A stretch of 64,000 bases of DNA from Epiperipatus broadwayi (GCA_028023455.1 JAQFVV010000028.1:1623501-1687500); one strand, 5' to 3'; positions 23,400-34,889 are shown, counted from the stretch's first letter. The notes: generated by a model from the sequence alone, not told the origin. Numbers and translations are program-made.

Positions 23400-23670
23400 T
23401 ATTGATATTTTTCAGAGGCAAAATTCTCCTTACAGTAGCACTGGGGCAAGCTCATCAGTGACAAACCTTGGATCTGATTTGGCACTAAATAGGGATTTTA
23501 TGTACAAACCTTTCTGCATCCACTGATTACTCGAGCTTGCACTGAGTAACCCTACAGTGTGGAGAGTTTTGCATCTGTGTAAACAGAATGAGTAAGCATA
23601 AAGAACGGTGATCATGTGATGTTTAGTGGTCATATTGATATTACTAATACCATTTAGAAAGTTGGTCATT
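23400..23670 (+). mobile_element. Class A element, rearranged copy
   Basis: It has a small inverted 5' bit (CTCATCAGTGACAAACCTTGGATC) followed by the plus-strand end region (TAGGGATTTTATG, TGCACTGAGTAAC, GGAGAGTTTTGC, GATCATGTGATG). The inverted bit includes CTGATGA on the minus strand but GAAAC is absent, so no ribozyme is complete. Confidence 0.6.
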
Positions 23671-25124
23671 TTAACTGTTTATATATATATATATAGTTTG
23701 GGGATTCTCTAGCTATTCTTAACTTGAAAGTAAAGTGAGAAGAAAAAATTCCACAAACCCTCAATCTCGGTGATTGATTGGTGAGTAGTCTTGCTTTCTT
23801 TTTATTTGTTTAATTGGAGGTTTTTACCTTATAGAATCTCGATGTAGCTACACTTTTACAATAGACGTGTTATCAAATTGCGAGATCCTCATCTATAACA
23901 AGTTCATAGGTCCTTAAAAAAATTTTTGTCAGTTGAAACTTTAGAATCTTTTCTATATATGTAATCAAAATACAGGTATAGCGATATCAGAGGTTGTTAC
24001 CTTTAGCTCACTTGAGGAGCAAAAATTATTTGAAAAGGCCGCGTAATGGGAGAAGGTGGTCTGGATTTCCCCATTGACACGGTTTTGATATGCGCACTAA
24101 GAAACCAAAATAACTGAAATTTAAAAATCTCACAAATCCAAAAAGAGCTCGGAGTATAGGAATTAATTAGGACGAATGATAATTTACCTATACAGTACAA
24201 GTAAAAATTTATAAATTAATTTATTCATCAACAAACAAAATCTAACAAATTAGTCGTATTCCTAAACTAGTTTTTTAATTTTTTTGACGGCGATTTTTTT
24301 CAATAAAGTATTACATTAACAACTAAAAAACGAAATGAGAATAAAACAACGTATTTATTAATTCTTGATGGGATTTTAATATGTGAAAACTAACAATCCT
24401 GATTTTAAAATTAAATTTTCTTAATTATAAACTCATTTTTAGATTTCCCAGAGGTTTAGATTAAGTTATTTGCTCGTCTTTCATTCTAAGTTGCAAAAGG
24501 AATATTAAAATGCTTTCTTTTAGTTTTACTAAAGAATGAAGAAGTTAGTATAAATATCGGAGAAAAAAATATATTAATATAATTACAGTATTTAAGATGA
24601 GTTGGTTCAATGTACATTTTTGACAAGATATTTTTTGTTTTTGTGGTAAAAACGTTCATATATGAATTTTTAAAAAGTGTAAAAAAAATGACATTTATAT
24701 TTATTTACGATCTGAACTTCTTATTTATTTATTTTTTTAACTTAAATAACATATTCGACTTTTATTATTTCATTCTACCTTTCTTTGTCTCTTTTTATAT
24801 ACCAATTATAATTTATTAAATTTTCCATATTCATATAAGTGTAAATGAATATATATATATATATGTGATAGAAAATTCATCACATTCATCGTATATCACG
24901 TTTAGCGCAGAGATGGAAGGATATATTTGAGATTTAAAGGTTCGGAATGAAAGGTAATATAAATCCTTCTGGTGCTTGAACGTCACATAATCTCATAACC
25001 AATTAGTGATTCTATTATTTTTTATTATTTTGATTGAATTTACTTTCATAATAGTTGAGACTGTGTACTGTATATATATATGTAAACATAATGTACGCTT
25101 TTATCGCACAAATTAAAAATAAAA
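23671..25124. other. No gene recognised
   Basis: AT-rich with a few CpG-containing patches (for example 24030-24070). Short open frames on both strands are not supported by any family. Confidence 0.5.
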
Positions 25125-25250
25125 AAGACAATATGGCTTTATTGCTCGGCCGTTCATAAGATGCTCAGGCACCAAAATATTTCTTGGAACCTCTCGATTC
25201 CATCAGATCCTTTACTAACTGCGCCAAACTGCTCGGAGCATCAAATTACA
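25125..25250. mobile_element. Degenerate tRNA-like SINE
   Basis: GGCTTTATTGCTCGGCCG, CATAAGATGCTCAGGCACC and CCTTTACTAACTGCGCCAAA are shared with the pair at 52435-52680 (GCTCAGCCATTCATAAGATG...). The tail looks tRNA-like on the minus strand. Confidence 0.5.
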
Positions 25251-27479
25251 TAAGCAAGTTTAATAAAAGCAAGTAATTTAATATTCTGTATCCGTGACTA
25301 TTAATTTGTAGAATTTTCAAATTTTTATTTTTATCAATACATTCCTTATCTCAACTTTTCCACAATATAATCGTCCACCATTGCAAAAACTCAGACCAGA
25401 CTCTCTCACTATGCATATCCTTGAAAAACTATTTTCGCTTATCAAATGACTCAAGGATATCGAAGCCTTGATTCTCCATGCTAATATTGACAAGTCAATA
25501 TTTTTCCATTACTCATTCTGATGGATGACTACGGAATGGTGGACTTGAAATGAGATATGCATTGGTAAAAGCAACACAAGTGACTTATATAATGTTCATT
25601 CTGCTAGTTTTGTCAATTAATGTTACTATTTTATAACTGTCTACATGATGAGTAAAAAATATTATGGGTTGCTTTATTTCCTTTAACAATTACTCAAAGA
25701 TTAGAAAAGTGACCTTTATATGATCACACACACAACATTAATAAATTGGGTTGTATGCTATTTTTAATGACAAAAAATATTAATTAAACAAATAATCGAA
25801 TGGCATTTACAAAGTTCAATAACTAGTTCTCATACTGAATTCAAACTGAGGATATTACATTACAAAGTCTGATATGAGGCCACCACACTAAAGAATACTA
25901 ACCAATAAGTAAAGAGTAAAACATAAAATACATTTTATTTTACTATAATCTTCACACAAACTGCCCTAGAAATCATGGACATTGTCAGTCTTAATCTGAT
26001 AACTTCTGCGACATACATCCACATGCAAGCATTCAGGTGGCAAATCTTCTCATAAGCAGCATGGTTGGGAGGACAGGGAATTTGAACTTAAGTGATGATG
26101 AGAACCAGTGTAAGCCAGTAGACATGATTAAACAAATTAAAACTTTACATGAAACTAGAAAATCAGACTCTGCCTCTTTCTTGGGGGAAGATATTAGCCT
26201 CTTGAAGAAATAAGGACATCATGTTTACCTAGTCCTGATAATAAACATTACATGTCTAAATATTTGCTAATAATTAATTATCGACCAAACTGAAAAATAC
26301 ACAACTCTCTTTTGGCTTTTCTATTTCTACTTTAACCTTCAAACATATGTTGCTGTTTTCTTTCTATAAATCATTAACTGATTTCTTTCTTCCCCTATTT
26401 GTTTAACTCCAAATCTTTACAAATCCTTCCAGCATATTGATTACATGTTATGTACTTCTAAGTATATTTGCAAATTCATTTACTCTTCCATTTTATAATC
26501 TCAATAAATCATCTTTTTTCTTTAATACTTCAACATTTTAACTTCAATGGCTGTAAATTATTTATTGCATTTTTTTTCAAAAATGTAACTCAAAAATATT
26601 ATCATTTCTTTTTTCCAACTGTATATATCTCTGGTTCTTATGAAGATTTACTCCAAAAATCATTTAATAAGTTTCTTAATGTTCTATCCAATAACTTTCA
26701 ACTTTTATTAAATGTCTGGTCAGCTAATGCCAATCACACTGTAATATTTTTAATGCTATTAACATTTTTAGTTATCAGTTTGACCATTGAAAAGCATTGA
26801 TTGGGAAATCTAGTTGGCATAATTATCTGTGTCAGTTAATAGTTTATGCTTAATTAGATGATTCTGGATAAGAGTGAGGTCATATGTACATATGTTAATT
26901 CTTTTGAAGTTCAATGATTATTCATCCTTCGGCTAATAGCAATTTGAGTATATAGTACAGCATTTTTTACTTTAATATTAAAACTGTGATTTTATATTCT
27001 GAATTAATAAACTGTATTTCATTTATTAAAGATCTATACAAATGAAAAACATACTTAAAAACATATCTTATTACTGCCATTATCTTGTTTAAAAAAAGAA
27101 TAACGGTGGAACAAGAATTGAATGCTGAACATTCTTATGAATGATTTAAATTTAAAGATATGGTTTATAAGAGATCTTTGATAATGACTGAAGAAAAGCA
27201 GTCAAAATATAGAAAAGATGAAAATAAGATATTTTAAAAGTATATATCTATGGATTCATGTGAATAAAGCTTTTAAAAAGAAAATGGAGGACAATGTTTT
27301 TATTGGAAACATATATTTTAAAGAAAAAAAGGAGTTTTATTGTTATTAATTTTATTAATAATAATGGTGATATTTTAAAGATAAATTTTAAAAAAAGTAC
27401 AATATGTAAAGAGAACAATTAATTTTTACTTATTAGCCGATAATAGTAATTCTATTAGTGTTTTCCCGAAGGTTTGTGA
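25251..27479. other. No gene recognised
   Basis: About 2.2 kb. A 110-codon plus-strand frame at 26468-26800 is of low complexity (F, L, I, S, N) and matches nothing I know. No repeat family is recognised. Confidence 0.5.
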
Positions 27480-27960
27480 TGATTCGTGTTCTACCTGTAT
27501 TTTTATATTGGACTATTTCCATCATCTAATATGCATGTTGAATGTTTTTAGAAAAGTTTAATTTTATTTAAATATTCCAAATGCATTCAACTGTTAGTAA
27601 TATCACAGCAAACAGGTTAGTATATGCACCAACTGTTAGTAATATCACAGCAACAGGTTAGTATATGCACTAACTGTTAGTAATATCACATCAAACAGGT
27701 TAGTATATGCACCAACTGTTAGTAATATCACAGCAAACAAATGTTAATAATATCACAGCAAACAGGTTAGTATATACACTAACTGTTACTAATATCATAG
27801 CTAACAGGTTAGTATATGCACAACGTTTCGAGAGGTATTTTTCTCCCCTCTTCTTCAGGTGTTGCTGGCCTGACCAGTGACAGTACTAGCATGGGATTCG
27901 AACCTGGATCTTTAGATTCCTGATTATTGAATTTTAAGATAATGCTCTATTTTGTTTGTT
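27480..27960 (-). mobile_element. Class C SINE/Penelope-end element with internal minisatellite
   Basis: On the minus strand: a tRNA-like head with exact box B GGTTCGAATCC (27894-27904), CACTGGTCAGGCCAGCAACA, an HHR-like segment (27819-27866), then a tail amplified as a minisatellite. It ends in the segment CAACATGCATATTAGATGATGG-type, shared with the ends of the Penelope-like element at 44.3-45.4 kb. The HHR-like part has CTGAAGA, an extra A, stem II GAGGGG/CCTCTC, GAAAC and palindromic ACGT. Confidence 0.65.
27589..27822. repeat. About 42-bp minisatellite inside class C element
   Basis: Starts of AACTGTTAGTAATATCACAG recur at 27589, 27631, 27672, 27714, about 27740 and 27781, giving periods of 42, 41, 42, about 27 (truncated) and about 40 bp. 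Other class C copies hold one unit only, so this is a local expansion. Confidence 0.9.
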
Positions 27961-28326
27961 TTTTATTTAAAAAAGAAAATTACCTTCTTATAAAATATAT
28001 ATTAGTTAGTGTATTTTATATACATGCATTTTAAATATTTTTTGATTCGTATATTCTTGATTTTATTTTCTGCTTCAAATGAAATATGCATCGAGTAGAT
28101 TATATAAAATAATTGAAATATTGGTGATAGTTTATTATATATTTTTTGAAGTTTAGTTTTGGAAAAAACATTTTTTTTTTTAAAAAAAAAGTTAGAATTG
28201 TATACATTTTAATAACTGAGCTAAGTTTATATATAAAAAAAAAACCCAGAAAGAAGAATTTTCCCCAAAACAAATAATATATTAAAACTTATAAATTATT
28301 GAAGATTTATTTATAAAATTAACAAT
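27961..28326. other. No gene recognised
   Basis: AT-rich with T and A runs. Confidence 0.5.
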
Positions 28327-28545
28327 ACATCACACGATCACCATTTCTTATGCTTGCTCATAAGTGTTATTAAAACAGGGATCTCCTTACAGTAGTGCAA
28401 CTCAGTGCAAGCCAAAATAATCAATGGATGCCGGGAGGCTTGTGCATAAAATTCCTATCTATTGCCTACACATCCAATATTTCCAGATTAGTTTCTGGCT
28501 TGTGGCCTTCATCAGTGAGGAGCCTTGGATATGAGTTATGGGCAC
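28327..28545 (-). mobile_element. Class A element, truncated minus copy
   Basis: It begins with CATCACACGATCACCATTTC (element end), includes CAGTGCAAGCC...ATCAATGGATGC, the hammerhead, and stops shortly after CCTTGGATATGAG. The upstream half of the unit is missing. Confidence 0.7.
28472..28530 (-). ncRNA. Hammerhead ribozyme motif, class A, nearly complete
   Basis: On the minus strand: ATCCAA/TTGGAT outer stem I, internal loop, inner stem, CTGATGA intact, stem II GGC/GCC around CACAA, GAAAC intact. The only weak point is the triplet ATC instead of GTC, so the second stem III pair is lost. ATC still fits the NUH rule for cleavage. Confidence 0.7.
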
Positions 28546-28839
28546 AATCACAAATTGAATGTCATTGTTCAGGAACATCACTCTCAAATATGTAATTAAC
28601 TCTTATTTACAGTGTAATAAGTTTGTATCTATTTAGATTCAATGTCTTTTTGCAATATGTTCCACTGAAGAGGGCTAGTTTAGCCAGAAATGCATTTACG
28701 AGCCATTATTTGTTTTCATGTACTTCAAATGTGTGTAATAAAATAAAAGGTTTAAAATACATCTGAGATAATATACATGGCTCAGAAAAATGGGATGAAG
28801 TTAAATTAACACTACCATATGGTTTTAATTAATGTGAAT
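28546..28839. other. No gene recognised
   Basis: Contains CCACTGAAGAGGGCTAGTTTAGCC and AGAAATGCATTT near 28663-28695, faintly class C-like, but not enough to assign. Confidence 0.35.
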
Positions 28840-29200
28840 ATATTTGTTAATGTTTAATTACAACTAAATTTTATATGTGGGTTAAAAATATTAAAATACT
28901 CTCTAATAAATGATTAATAATAATCATTAAAATATTTATCTAAAGATTGTGTTGTCAAATAAATACATTCAAGAAATGTGGGATTTGTAAATTGAAAAAT
29001 AATAATATATTGTGGATAAATATTAAAAAAAAAGCAAAGAAACCATGAGAGAGTGTAACTTTAGCCAATTAAAATGTTCTGACTCAGACAGAAATATATA
29101 TTGGAGGTTTATTTTATCCAAATGTTCTTATTTATGTGTTTAAAAAGCGTGATGTAAAAAAATAATTAGTTATTTTTAATTTAATAATTATTAATGAACT
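28840..29200 (+). mobile_element. Class B2 element, diverged copy
   Basis: It shares TAATAAATGATTAATAATAA, ATTTATCTAAAGATTGTG, TAAATATTAAAAAAAAAGC and GAAATATATATTGGAGG with the tandem at 9.1-10.35 kb. The ribozyme region at about 29060-29110 is decayed beyond recognition of the core. Confidence 0.5.
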
Positions 29201-29209
29201 ATGTGATTA

Positions 29210-29450
29210 CATAGTTTATATTGTTTGTATTTATTGTTTGGACTATTTCCAGCATCTAATAGACAACAAAAATAATCATTAAAAGACAAAAACATTTATT
29301 GGTACAGTGGTGTACCCTCCATACATACCAAAAATACTAAGGAAAATCCGCAATCAGTATAACAACAGAACAGCCTTCCAGAGCCATACCATATTATGAG
29401 GAATTCTAACATCTACAAAGCCATAGGTAAGATTACTAAGTTTCATGTGG
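29210..29450 (+). pseudogene. Penelope-like element fragment (post-RT block)
   Basis: A frame reads YPPYIPKILRKIRNQYNNRT then AFQ (29312-29390), then shifts to MRNSNIYKAIGK (29396-29431). PYI.....I......N.RT.F is the conserved block between the RT and GIY-YIG parts of Penelope-like elements. The same NQYKI and RNPN.YKA words occur at 44.68-44.73 kb. It is cut by a (TA)n tract. Confidence 0.6.

Positions 29451-29451
<1 letters not shown>

Positions 29452-29492
<41 letters not shown>
29452..29492. repeat. (TA)n microsatellite
   Basis: About 20 TA units without interruption. Confidence 0.95.
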
Positions 29493-29494
<2 letters not shown>

Positions 29495-30324
29495 GGAGGC
29501 ATAAAAGTTCAATCACTAATTTTAATTTTATTTTGTTTTAGAAATGTGATTGCAGTTTTTTGGAAGTTGGGATAAAGTAGAAATGGCTTCTAAGTAATCA
29601 AAAAATGAATAGAATAAAAATAGTTCCCCAAATTCTGGATAAATTCTATCTCTTTATGCTGTTAGAAGTGTTATTAATGAGACTGATTATGACTTAGTGA
29701 TAGATGTAAAGAGGTTTCAGCATATTTGAAGTAATGAGCACTTACAGATGAAATGCTGGATTGTTTCTTCCTCATTGTGTCAGAGTAAAAAAGTTGAGTC
29801 TATATTGGCATAAAACATTTATCTAAGAAACTATAGGATTGGTTAAGCTTTCAAATTGTTTTTGATAAGGAAGCCAAGATGTTTAGGTTCTAGATACCAA
29901 AATTTAAATTTTTGGTTAATCTATTTGTTTGTGCAGGAGAGAAGACAATAAGTGTTGATAATAACTATAATTACCTATAGTGTAATCTAATAGAAATAAA
30001 AATCACATGAAACAGTTTTACATAGGTAACAGTATGAAATGTCTTGTAAATTATTACATTATCCAACAATAGAAGATAATAAACAATAATTTGGGAATTA
30101 AAATTTGCAAGAGTTAGCCATACTATTTTAATATAGGATTACTTTATATAATTTGACAGTTTGTAAGTAATTAAATATTTATATTTAATTAATGATTCAG
30201 TCTTTCCCCAAGGTTATGAAAAATCATAGAAACTCTGCTTTGGGAAATAAAATAATATCAAAAATTACATTATTGTGCATATCTAAAATAAAATTAATTT
30301 CATATTTATAGATAAAAATATTTC
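29493..30324. other. No gene recognised
   Basis: AT-rich; may be internal sequence of a decayed retroelement, but no frame is readable. Confidence 0.4.
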
Positions 30325-30476
30325 CATTATCTAATATTAAATATTGAATGTCTTTAGAAAAATTTAATTTTATTTAAATTTTCCAATTGCAATCAACTGT
30401 TAGTAAAAACACACAGATTAGGATATGCACAATGTTTTGAGAGGTATTATCCTCCTCTCTTCTTCAGGTGTTGCAC
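30325..30476 (-). mobile_element. Class C element end with HHR-like segment
   Basis: The minus strand has CTGAAGA, an extra A, stem II GAGAGG/CCTCTC (perfect 6 bp), AAAAC in place of GAAAC, and a TTGTGC side (30427-30475), then the conserved tail to TTAGATAATGG. It faces the Penelope-like 3' end that follows. Confidence 0.6.
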
Positions 30477-30539
30477 ATTCTTTTAATATAACACTCTAAT
30501 CAATTGATCCATTCTGTCAAAGGCAATTATCAGTAAAAA

Positions 30540-31015
30540 TTTCATATAAGCCCAGAAGTCAACCTAAGGTGACAATACATTATGTCTGGAAGCTACTAAT
30601 TGACTATGATCTTAAGAAAAAGTGGTAAAATCAGGGAACATCATAGATAAGTATATGAAATTTCTATAGACTTTTGGCTGTAGCAGAATGGCTGAATTGT
30701 CTAGAATGTTACCTTACAATTCATTATTTATAAATATATAAAATTTCTACTGACTGTTACTTTTAACAGAATGACTTAGTTAGTTGTAATGTTACCTTGA
30801 AATTAAATATTTAAGAATCTAAAGGCCCAGGTTCAATTATCATGCTACAGGTTAGGCTATCAACATCTGAAGATAAGAGGACAACAATACCATTTGAAAC
30901 CTTGTGCACTTACTAACCTATATGCTTTTATTAATCGCTTAATGTAATTGGAAAAATTAAATATAATTTTTTTTTTAAAAAAAAAAAACAACATTCAATA
31001 TTTAATGTTCAATGA
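30540..31015 (+). mobile_element. Penelope-like 3' end with tRNA-like and class C tail
   Basis: CCAGAAGTCAACCTA...AAGAAAAAGTGG...ATAGATAAGTATATGAAATT repeats the end of the Penelope-like element at 45.0-45.1 kb. It is followed by a duplicated tRNA-like head (GTAGCAGAATGGCTGAATTG; then AGAATGACTTAGTTAG, box B-like GGTTCAATTATC). An HHR-like segment follows (CTGAAGATAAGAGG...TTGAAAC, 30868-30900), then the common tail. Confidence 0.6.
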
Positions 31016-31788
31016 CAATAGTTTAACATACTTAAATGTAATGTTTTGGCTTCATATATAATTATTAGATGTATTTAAAGTTAACGTTATATATATATAT
31101 TTACAATTTCCATTTGTTCAAAAACATGATCAAAAACGTTTTGAAAAATATAATAAATATATTGCATACACAGAATTATGCGTTCATTACCAAATACTGT
31201 ACATAAATATAGCTATGGTCATTGTAAGCCTTCAAAGAACAAAATAATAAAGATAGAGATAAACAAAGATAGAGAGAAAAAGTATGATTACATTTTAATT
31301 ACATTTCATTTAATTGTTTTTATATTAAGTTTTTATGATTTTCTTAACTTTATATCTCATCCCTGGATAGTCATTGGCATGAGTAGAAACTTTTCCTTTA
31401 AATAAATTTTGAAAACAATCAATATAGTATTCATTTCATCAATGGAGATTTTAGTGTACTAAGAAAATTGGTCCCACATCAATATAAAAATGCATACAAA
31501 ACGTAAACGAACATAACTGTTATCAAAATAAAATCCATTAATATTAATGAACTGATTCTTAATTTTATAAATGAGAATCATTTTTAAACATAACTTGAAG
31601 ATAAATCATAAATAAATGAAAAATTAAGCAGAAGTTAAGAACTGGTTGCTACGTAACTCAGTGATATTAACAAACTTCCTATCCAAATATACATATACCT
31701 GTAAGAAATTCCCAATGAAGATTTCGCCAAATATATAAAAGAAACAAACATAAATGTTAAACTCTACTAGTGAAAGTTTGTATTTTAG

Positions 31789-31825
<37 letters not shown>

Positions 31826-32589
31826 GGATATTGCTCCAGAGGTCATACATTCTAATGTTTAAATTGTAAGAACTGAATTTGACCCATTGTCCTATACCAT
31901 GCAAGGTGGTATTTGTGTTGTAAAACTTATAAATGAAAGTGAATATAAATAGGATATAAATGTATTGGTCCTCCAATACTGAGGAATTCCTATGATCAAA
32001 GTTTTTAAAAATCTTTCTAATGACAGACATGGAAATCTTCTAAGAAGTAGTCTGTTTTGAAGGAGAACTCATTCATTCTTGTTGGGTCTCAAATCTTGAT
32101 ATTGCTCTAACCATTCAGGTCACCATAGTCTTGACAAAGATGAATTAGATTTCACCAAAATATTGGCAACTAATTTCTGTGGAGATGATTTCAGTAGTGA
32201 AGGAGACTTTTAAAGACAAGAGGATTTTTGACTTCTGATCATAAGAATTTACATGATAGACTGATGCATAGTATATACCAAACCTTTTTCTAATTTCATT
32301 GTTTAATTATGAAAATTTAATAATATATAATGTATATGCTGCTTATTAAAATCATTATAGACTGTATTGTGTGGCTTAGTTAAGGTATAAAGTATAATAT
32401 CCTGGAACATAAAACCCTCAGATTGATTCCAGTTCTTTCAATTTTAGAAATGAAACTTCTTATGATCTCTCAAACAACAAAATCATCCAATTATTTTTTA
32501 TGAATTATTAACATCATAATTTTCAAAAATCACTTATTCATTGCAGAATAAAAATTCAATTTCGATGATTCTTAGCCATTTTTCTTTAT
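31016..32589. other. No gene; possible SINE T piece
   Basis: AT-rich. A TA run lies at 31791-31823. At about 32370-32480 GTGGCTTAGTTAAGG...CTCAGATTGATTCCAGTTCTTTC resembles SINE T. Short frames on both strands are unsupported. Confidence 0.45.
31791..31823. repeat. (TA)n microsatellite
   Basis: Uninterrupted TA run of about 16 units. Confidence 0.95.
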
Positions 32590-33970
32590 AATACAATAGC
32601 GAGCTTTATCTCTTTATTCTATCTCGTACATCGACTCTTTCTAAATCTAGTATAATCTCTAAGGACTTAATAGACATGTCTTCAATGGTTCATCTATTAT
32701 TATCTCTTCTAGAAATATGTCAAGGCCAAATCTACTTAAGATTTTTACTTCTTTCAATAATGGCAGTTCTCTCACCATATATTTTGTTTTTGACATCTAT
32801 GTTACTCCTATTATATGTCTTTTCTAACTTTATTGAGAGAGTTTTAAAATTGCTCTTCTGTTAAATGTCCAAATCTGTTACATACATAAGAAGTGGTAGA
32901 ACATATATATTTAAAAAAAATCTTTCTTTTTAGAGAATAAAAGCATTTTTTTATTTGACCAAAATATTTGTAATTTTTAACGTTTTCTAATTCATCATTA
33001 CCAATCTTTATTTTCTTCTTTTGAAAAAATCCATTGAATATTATTTCAGTCTTATTATCGTTTCCCTTTAATTCTACTTTCTTACTTTCATCGGATAACT
33101 CTTGCAGAATTTCCTGAGTTCTAAAACATAATTTATGAAACAATCACATCATTTGTAAAATCCAGATCTTCATATTCTTTCTCTTTTCTTAGCTTTTCAT
33201 TTCAATCCATAAATTACTGCTTGTAAAATTACTGTAAAATGTTTTGAAGATATGGAATCACTTTGTCGTAAATTCTTCTCAATGATAGTCTTTTTATTAT
33301 AATTATGTAATCTAATAATTGCTTTTGTACTGTGATGACACTTGAAAATCAAAATGTAACAATTTACTACTGATAAATATTGTACATATAATAAAGACAT
33401 TTTTGAGAGATGTTGGGCCAGAGTGCTGGTTTAACAAGAAAGACATCTTGGCATTTCATTTAATTTCTTATTGTATCTTTAGTCATATGATTTGAAAAGC
33501 ATGTGTGATGGTTTGGAGGTTATTTAGAACATTAATAAAAGTTATTATAGACGATTAAAAAAATTCAGATATATGAATCATAACTGCAGATTAAAGTTTA
33601 TATTTGAGCTAGAGATAATCTCTAGTTAAATAAAAGATTAGTGATAATCATTGCTATATTTATGTAGAATGGATGGTGTTAAAATTGTGGATGGAGTAAT
33701 CAAAATGTAACATTTTTTTTAGAATATAACAGTGTACTAGGTCTATATATATCTTGAAGATCCAAAACATTATTCACCACAAAAATGCTTATAGAATCAA
33801 ATGCCTTTTCAATATCTATAAGTCCAAAGCATAATGACAATTCACATTTATTGGCGTTTTCTATAGCTTTCTTTAATATTTGGATGTGATCTACTGTGCT
33901 GCAATAACTTTTAAGTCCAGATTGTTCTTTTGGTATGATAAACTCCAGTTTGTGATAGACAAGTTATACT
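32590..33970 (-). pseudogene. LINE reverse transcriptase relic, interrupted by a class B2 insertion
   Basis: In minus-strand order: KLEFIIPKEQSGLKSYCST, DHIQILKKAIENAN, LIDIEKAFDS (about 33791-33821), then a class B2 copy (33410-33715). It resumes IRLHNYNKKTIIEKNLRQSD, SISSKHFT (33197-33400), DLDFTND (about 33148-33162, the FADD catalytic box changed), ELSDESKKVELKGNDNKTEI, YKYFGQI, LKRKIFFKYICSTTSYVCN and, further on, RRDNNR and TIEDMSIKSLE. This is the RT palm and C-terminal region of the same LINE type as at 21.2 kb. Stops, shifts and the altered FADD box show it is dead. Confidence 0.8.
33410..33715 (+). mobile_element. Class B2 element inserted in LINE RT
   Basis: GGGCCAGAGTGCTGGTTTAAC is a decayed ribozyme start. 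It is followed by ATCTTGGCATTTCATTTAAT, GAAAAGCATGTGTGATGG and the tail GATAATCTCTAGTTAAATAAA...GGATGGTGTTAAAATTGTGG. It splits the RT frame between the EKAFDS and RQSDSIS blocks, so it arrived after the LINE. Confidence 0.65.
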
Positions 33971-33998
33971 TAATTATTTAGGTAAAGATTTACATAAT

Positions 33999-34195
33999 AT
34001 TGAATTTCAAAGATCTTACACTTTTCAGCAAAAAAAAAAAACTTTTATTATTGATTACAGTTTCGACTATACCATGCAGTCTTCATCAGATCTTATTCTT
34101 TTCTTTTCTTCTCTATCCTCCATTTTACCACAATTTAATAATAAAAGTTTTTTTTTGCTGAAAAGTGAAAAGTGTAAGATTTTTGAAATACAATA
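33999..34195. repeat. Inverted repeat with HHR-like loop
   Basis: TTGAATTTCAAAGATC...TTTTATTATT (33999-34051) recurs inverted at 34136-34195. On the minus strand the loop reads CTGATGA, A, GACT...AGTC, GAAAC, then AATC. That has class C layout (extra A before stem II) but I find no convincing stem I. It looks like two facing retroelement termini. Confidence 0.55.
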
Positions 34196-34266
34196 TTATA
34201 TATAAAGACAGCAAAAAACAAAGGAAAAAGAAAAGAATTTGGAAGGACTATATAATAAAGATTTAA

Positions 34267-34700
34267 ATCAATAAACATCACATGACCACCACTTATAAAC
34301 AAAGGCAAAACTCTCCATACAGTAGTGCCACCCTGTGCCAAACAGAGTAATCAATGAATGCCAGAAGGCTTGTGCATAAAATCCCTATCTAGTGCCTACT
34401 CATCCAATATACCCAGACTAGTTTCTGGCTTGTGGCCATCATTAGTGAGGAGCCTTGGATCTGAGAGCACTGCACCTAGATCTTAGAATCTAATGCAACC
34501 CTCCAGCAGCCACCTTTTAACTCTACTTTACTACAGAACTATGAGAATGCAACCCTCCAGCAGCCTTCTTTAACTCTACTTTAATTTTCTCATAGTTTTG
34601 TAGTAAAGTAGAGTTAAAAGGTGACTTCTGGAGGGTTGCATTTGATCCTAAGATCTAGGTGCAGTGCTCTCAGATCCAAGGCTCCTCACTGATGACAAAA
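34267..34700. mobile_element. Class A element, head-to-head pair inside the LINE
   Basis: The minus copy (34267-34510) and the plus copy (about 34580-34700) meet at a junction where the segment ATGCAACCCTCCAGCAGCC is present twice on the left and once inverted on the right. The plus copy stops right after CTGATGA at about 34695, so its hammerhead lacks GAAAC. Confidence 0.7.
34412..34470 (-). ncRNA. Hammerhead ribozyme motif, class A, one core change
   Basis: Outer stem I ATCCAA/TTGGAT, stem II GGC/GCC around CACAA, GAAAC and the ACTAGT stem III with GTC are intact. CTGATGA reads CTAATGA (G5 to A), which should inactivate it. Confidence 0.65.
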
Positions 34701-34846
34701 CTCATTATACATATTGTCTGTTTTAGTAAAGATTTACATGTTACAGATGGAAGACTGTCAGGTTTACAATTTCTAATAACTTCTTTATCATATTTATAAA
34801 ACTCAGTATTCTATTGTTTTAATCATTTAATATACTTCACCATTTA

Positions 34847-34849
<3 letters not shown>

Positions 34850-34884
<35 letters not shown>
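34850..34884. repeat. (TA)n microsatellite
   Basis: Uninterrupted TA run of about 17 units. Confidence 0.95.

Positions 34885-34889
<5 letters not shown>

Noticed and set aside
23445-23485. Complete hammerhead on the minus strand
   Set aside because: CTGATGA is present but no GAAAC or stem III follows; the copy is rearranged at this point.
26468-26800. 110-codon plus-strand gene
   Set aside because: Low-complexity F/L/I/S/N composition, as expected for T-rich DNA read in a lucky frame; no motif.
34660-34705. Complete hammerhead on the plus strand
   Set aside because: It stops just after CTGATGA; GAAAC is missing.
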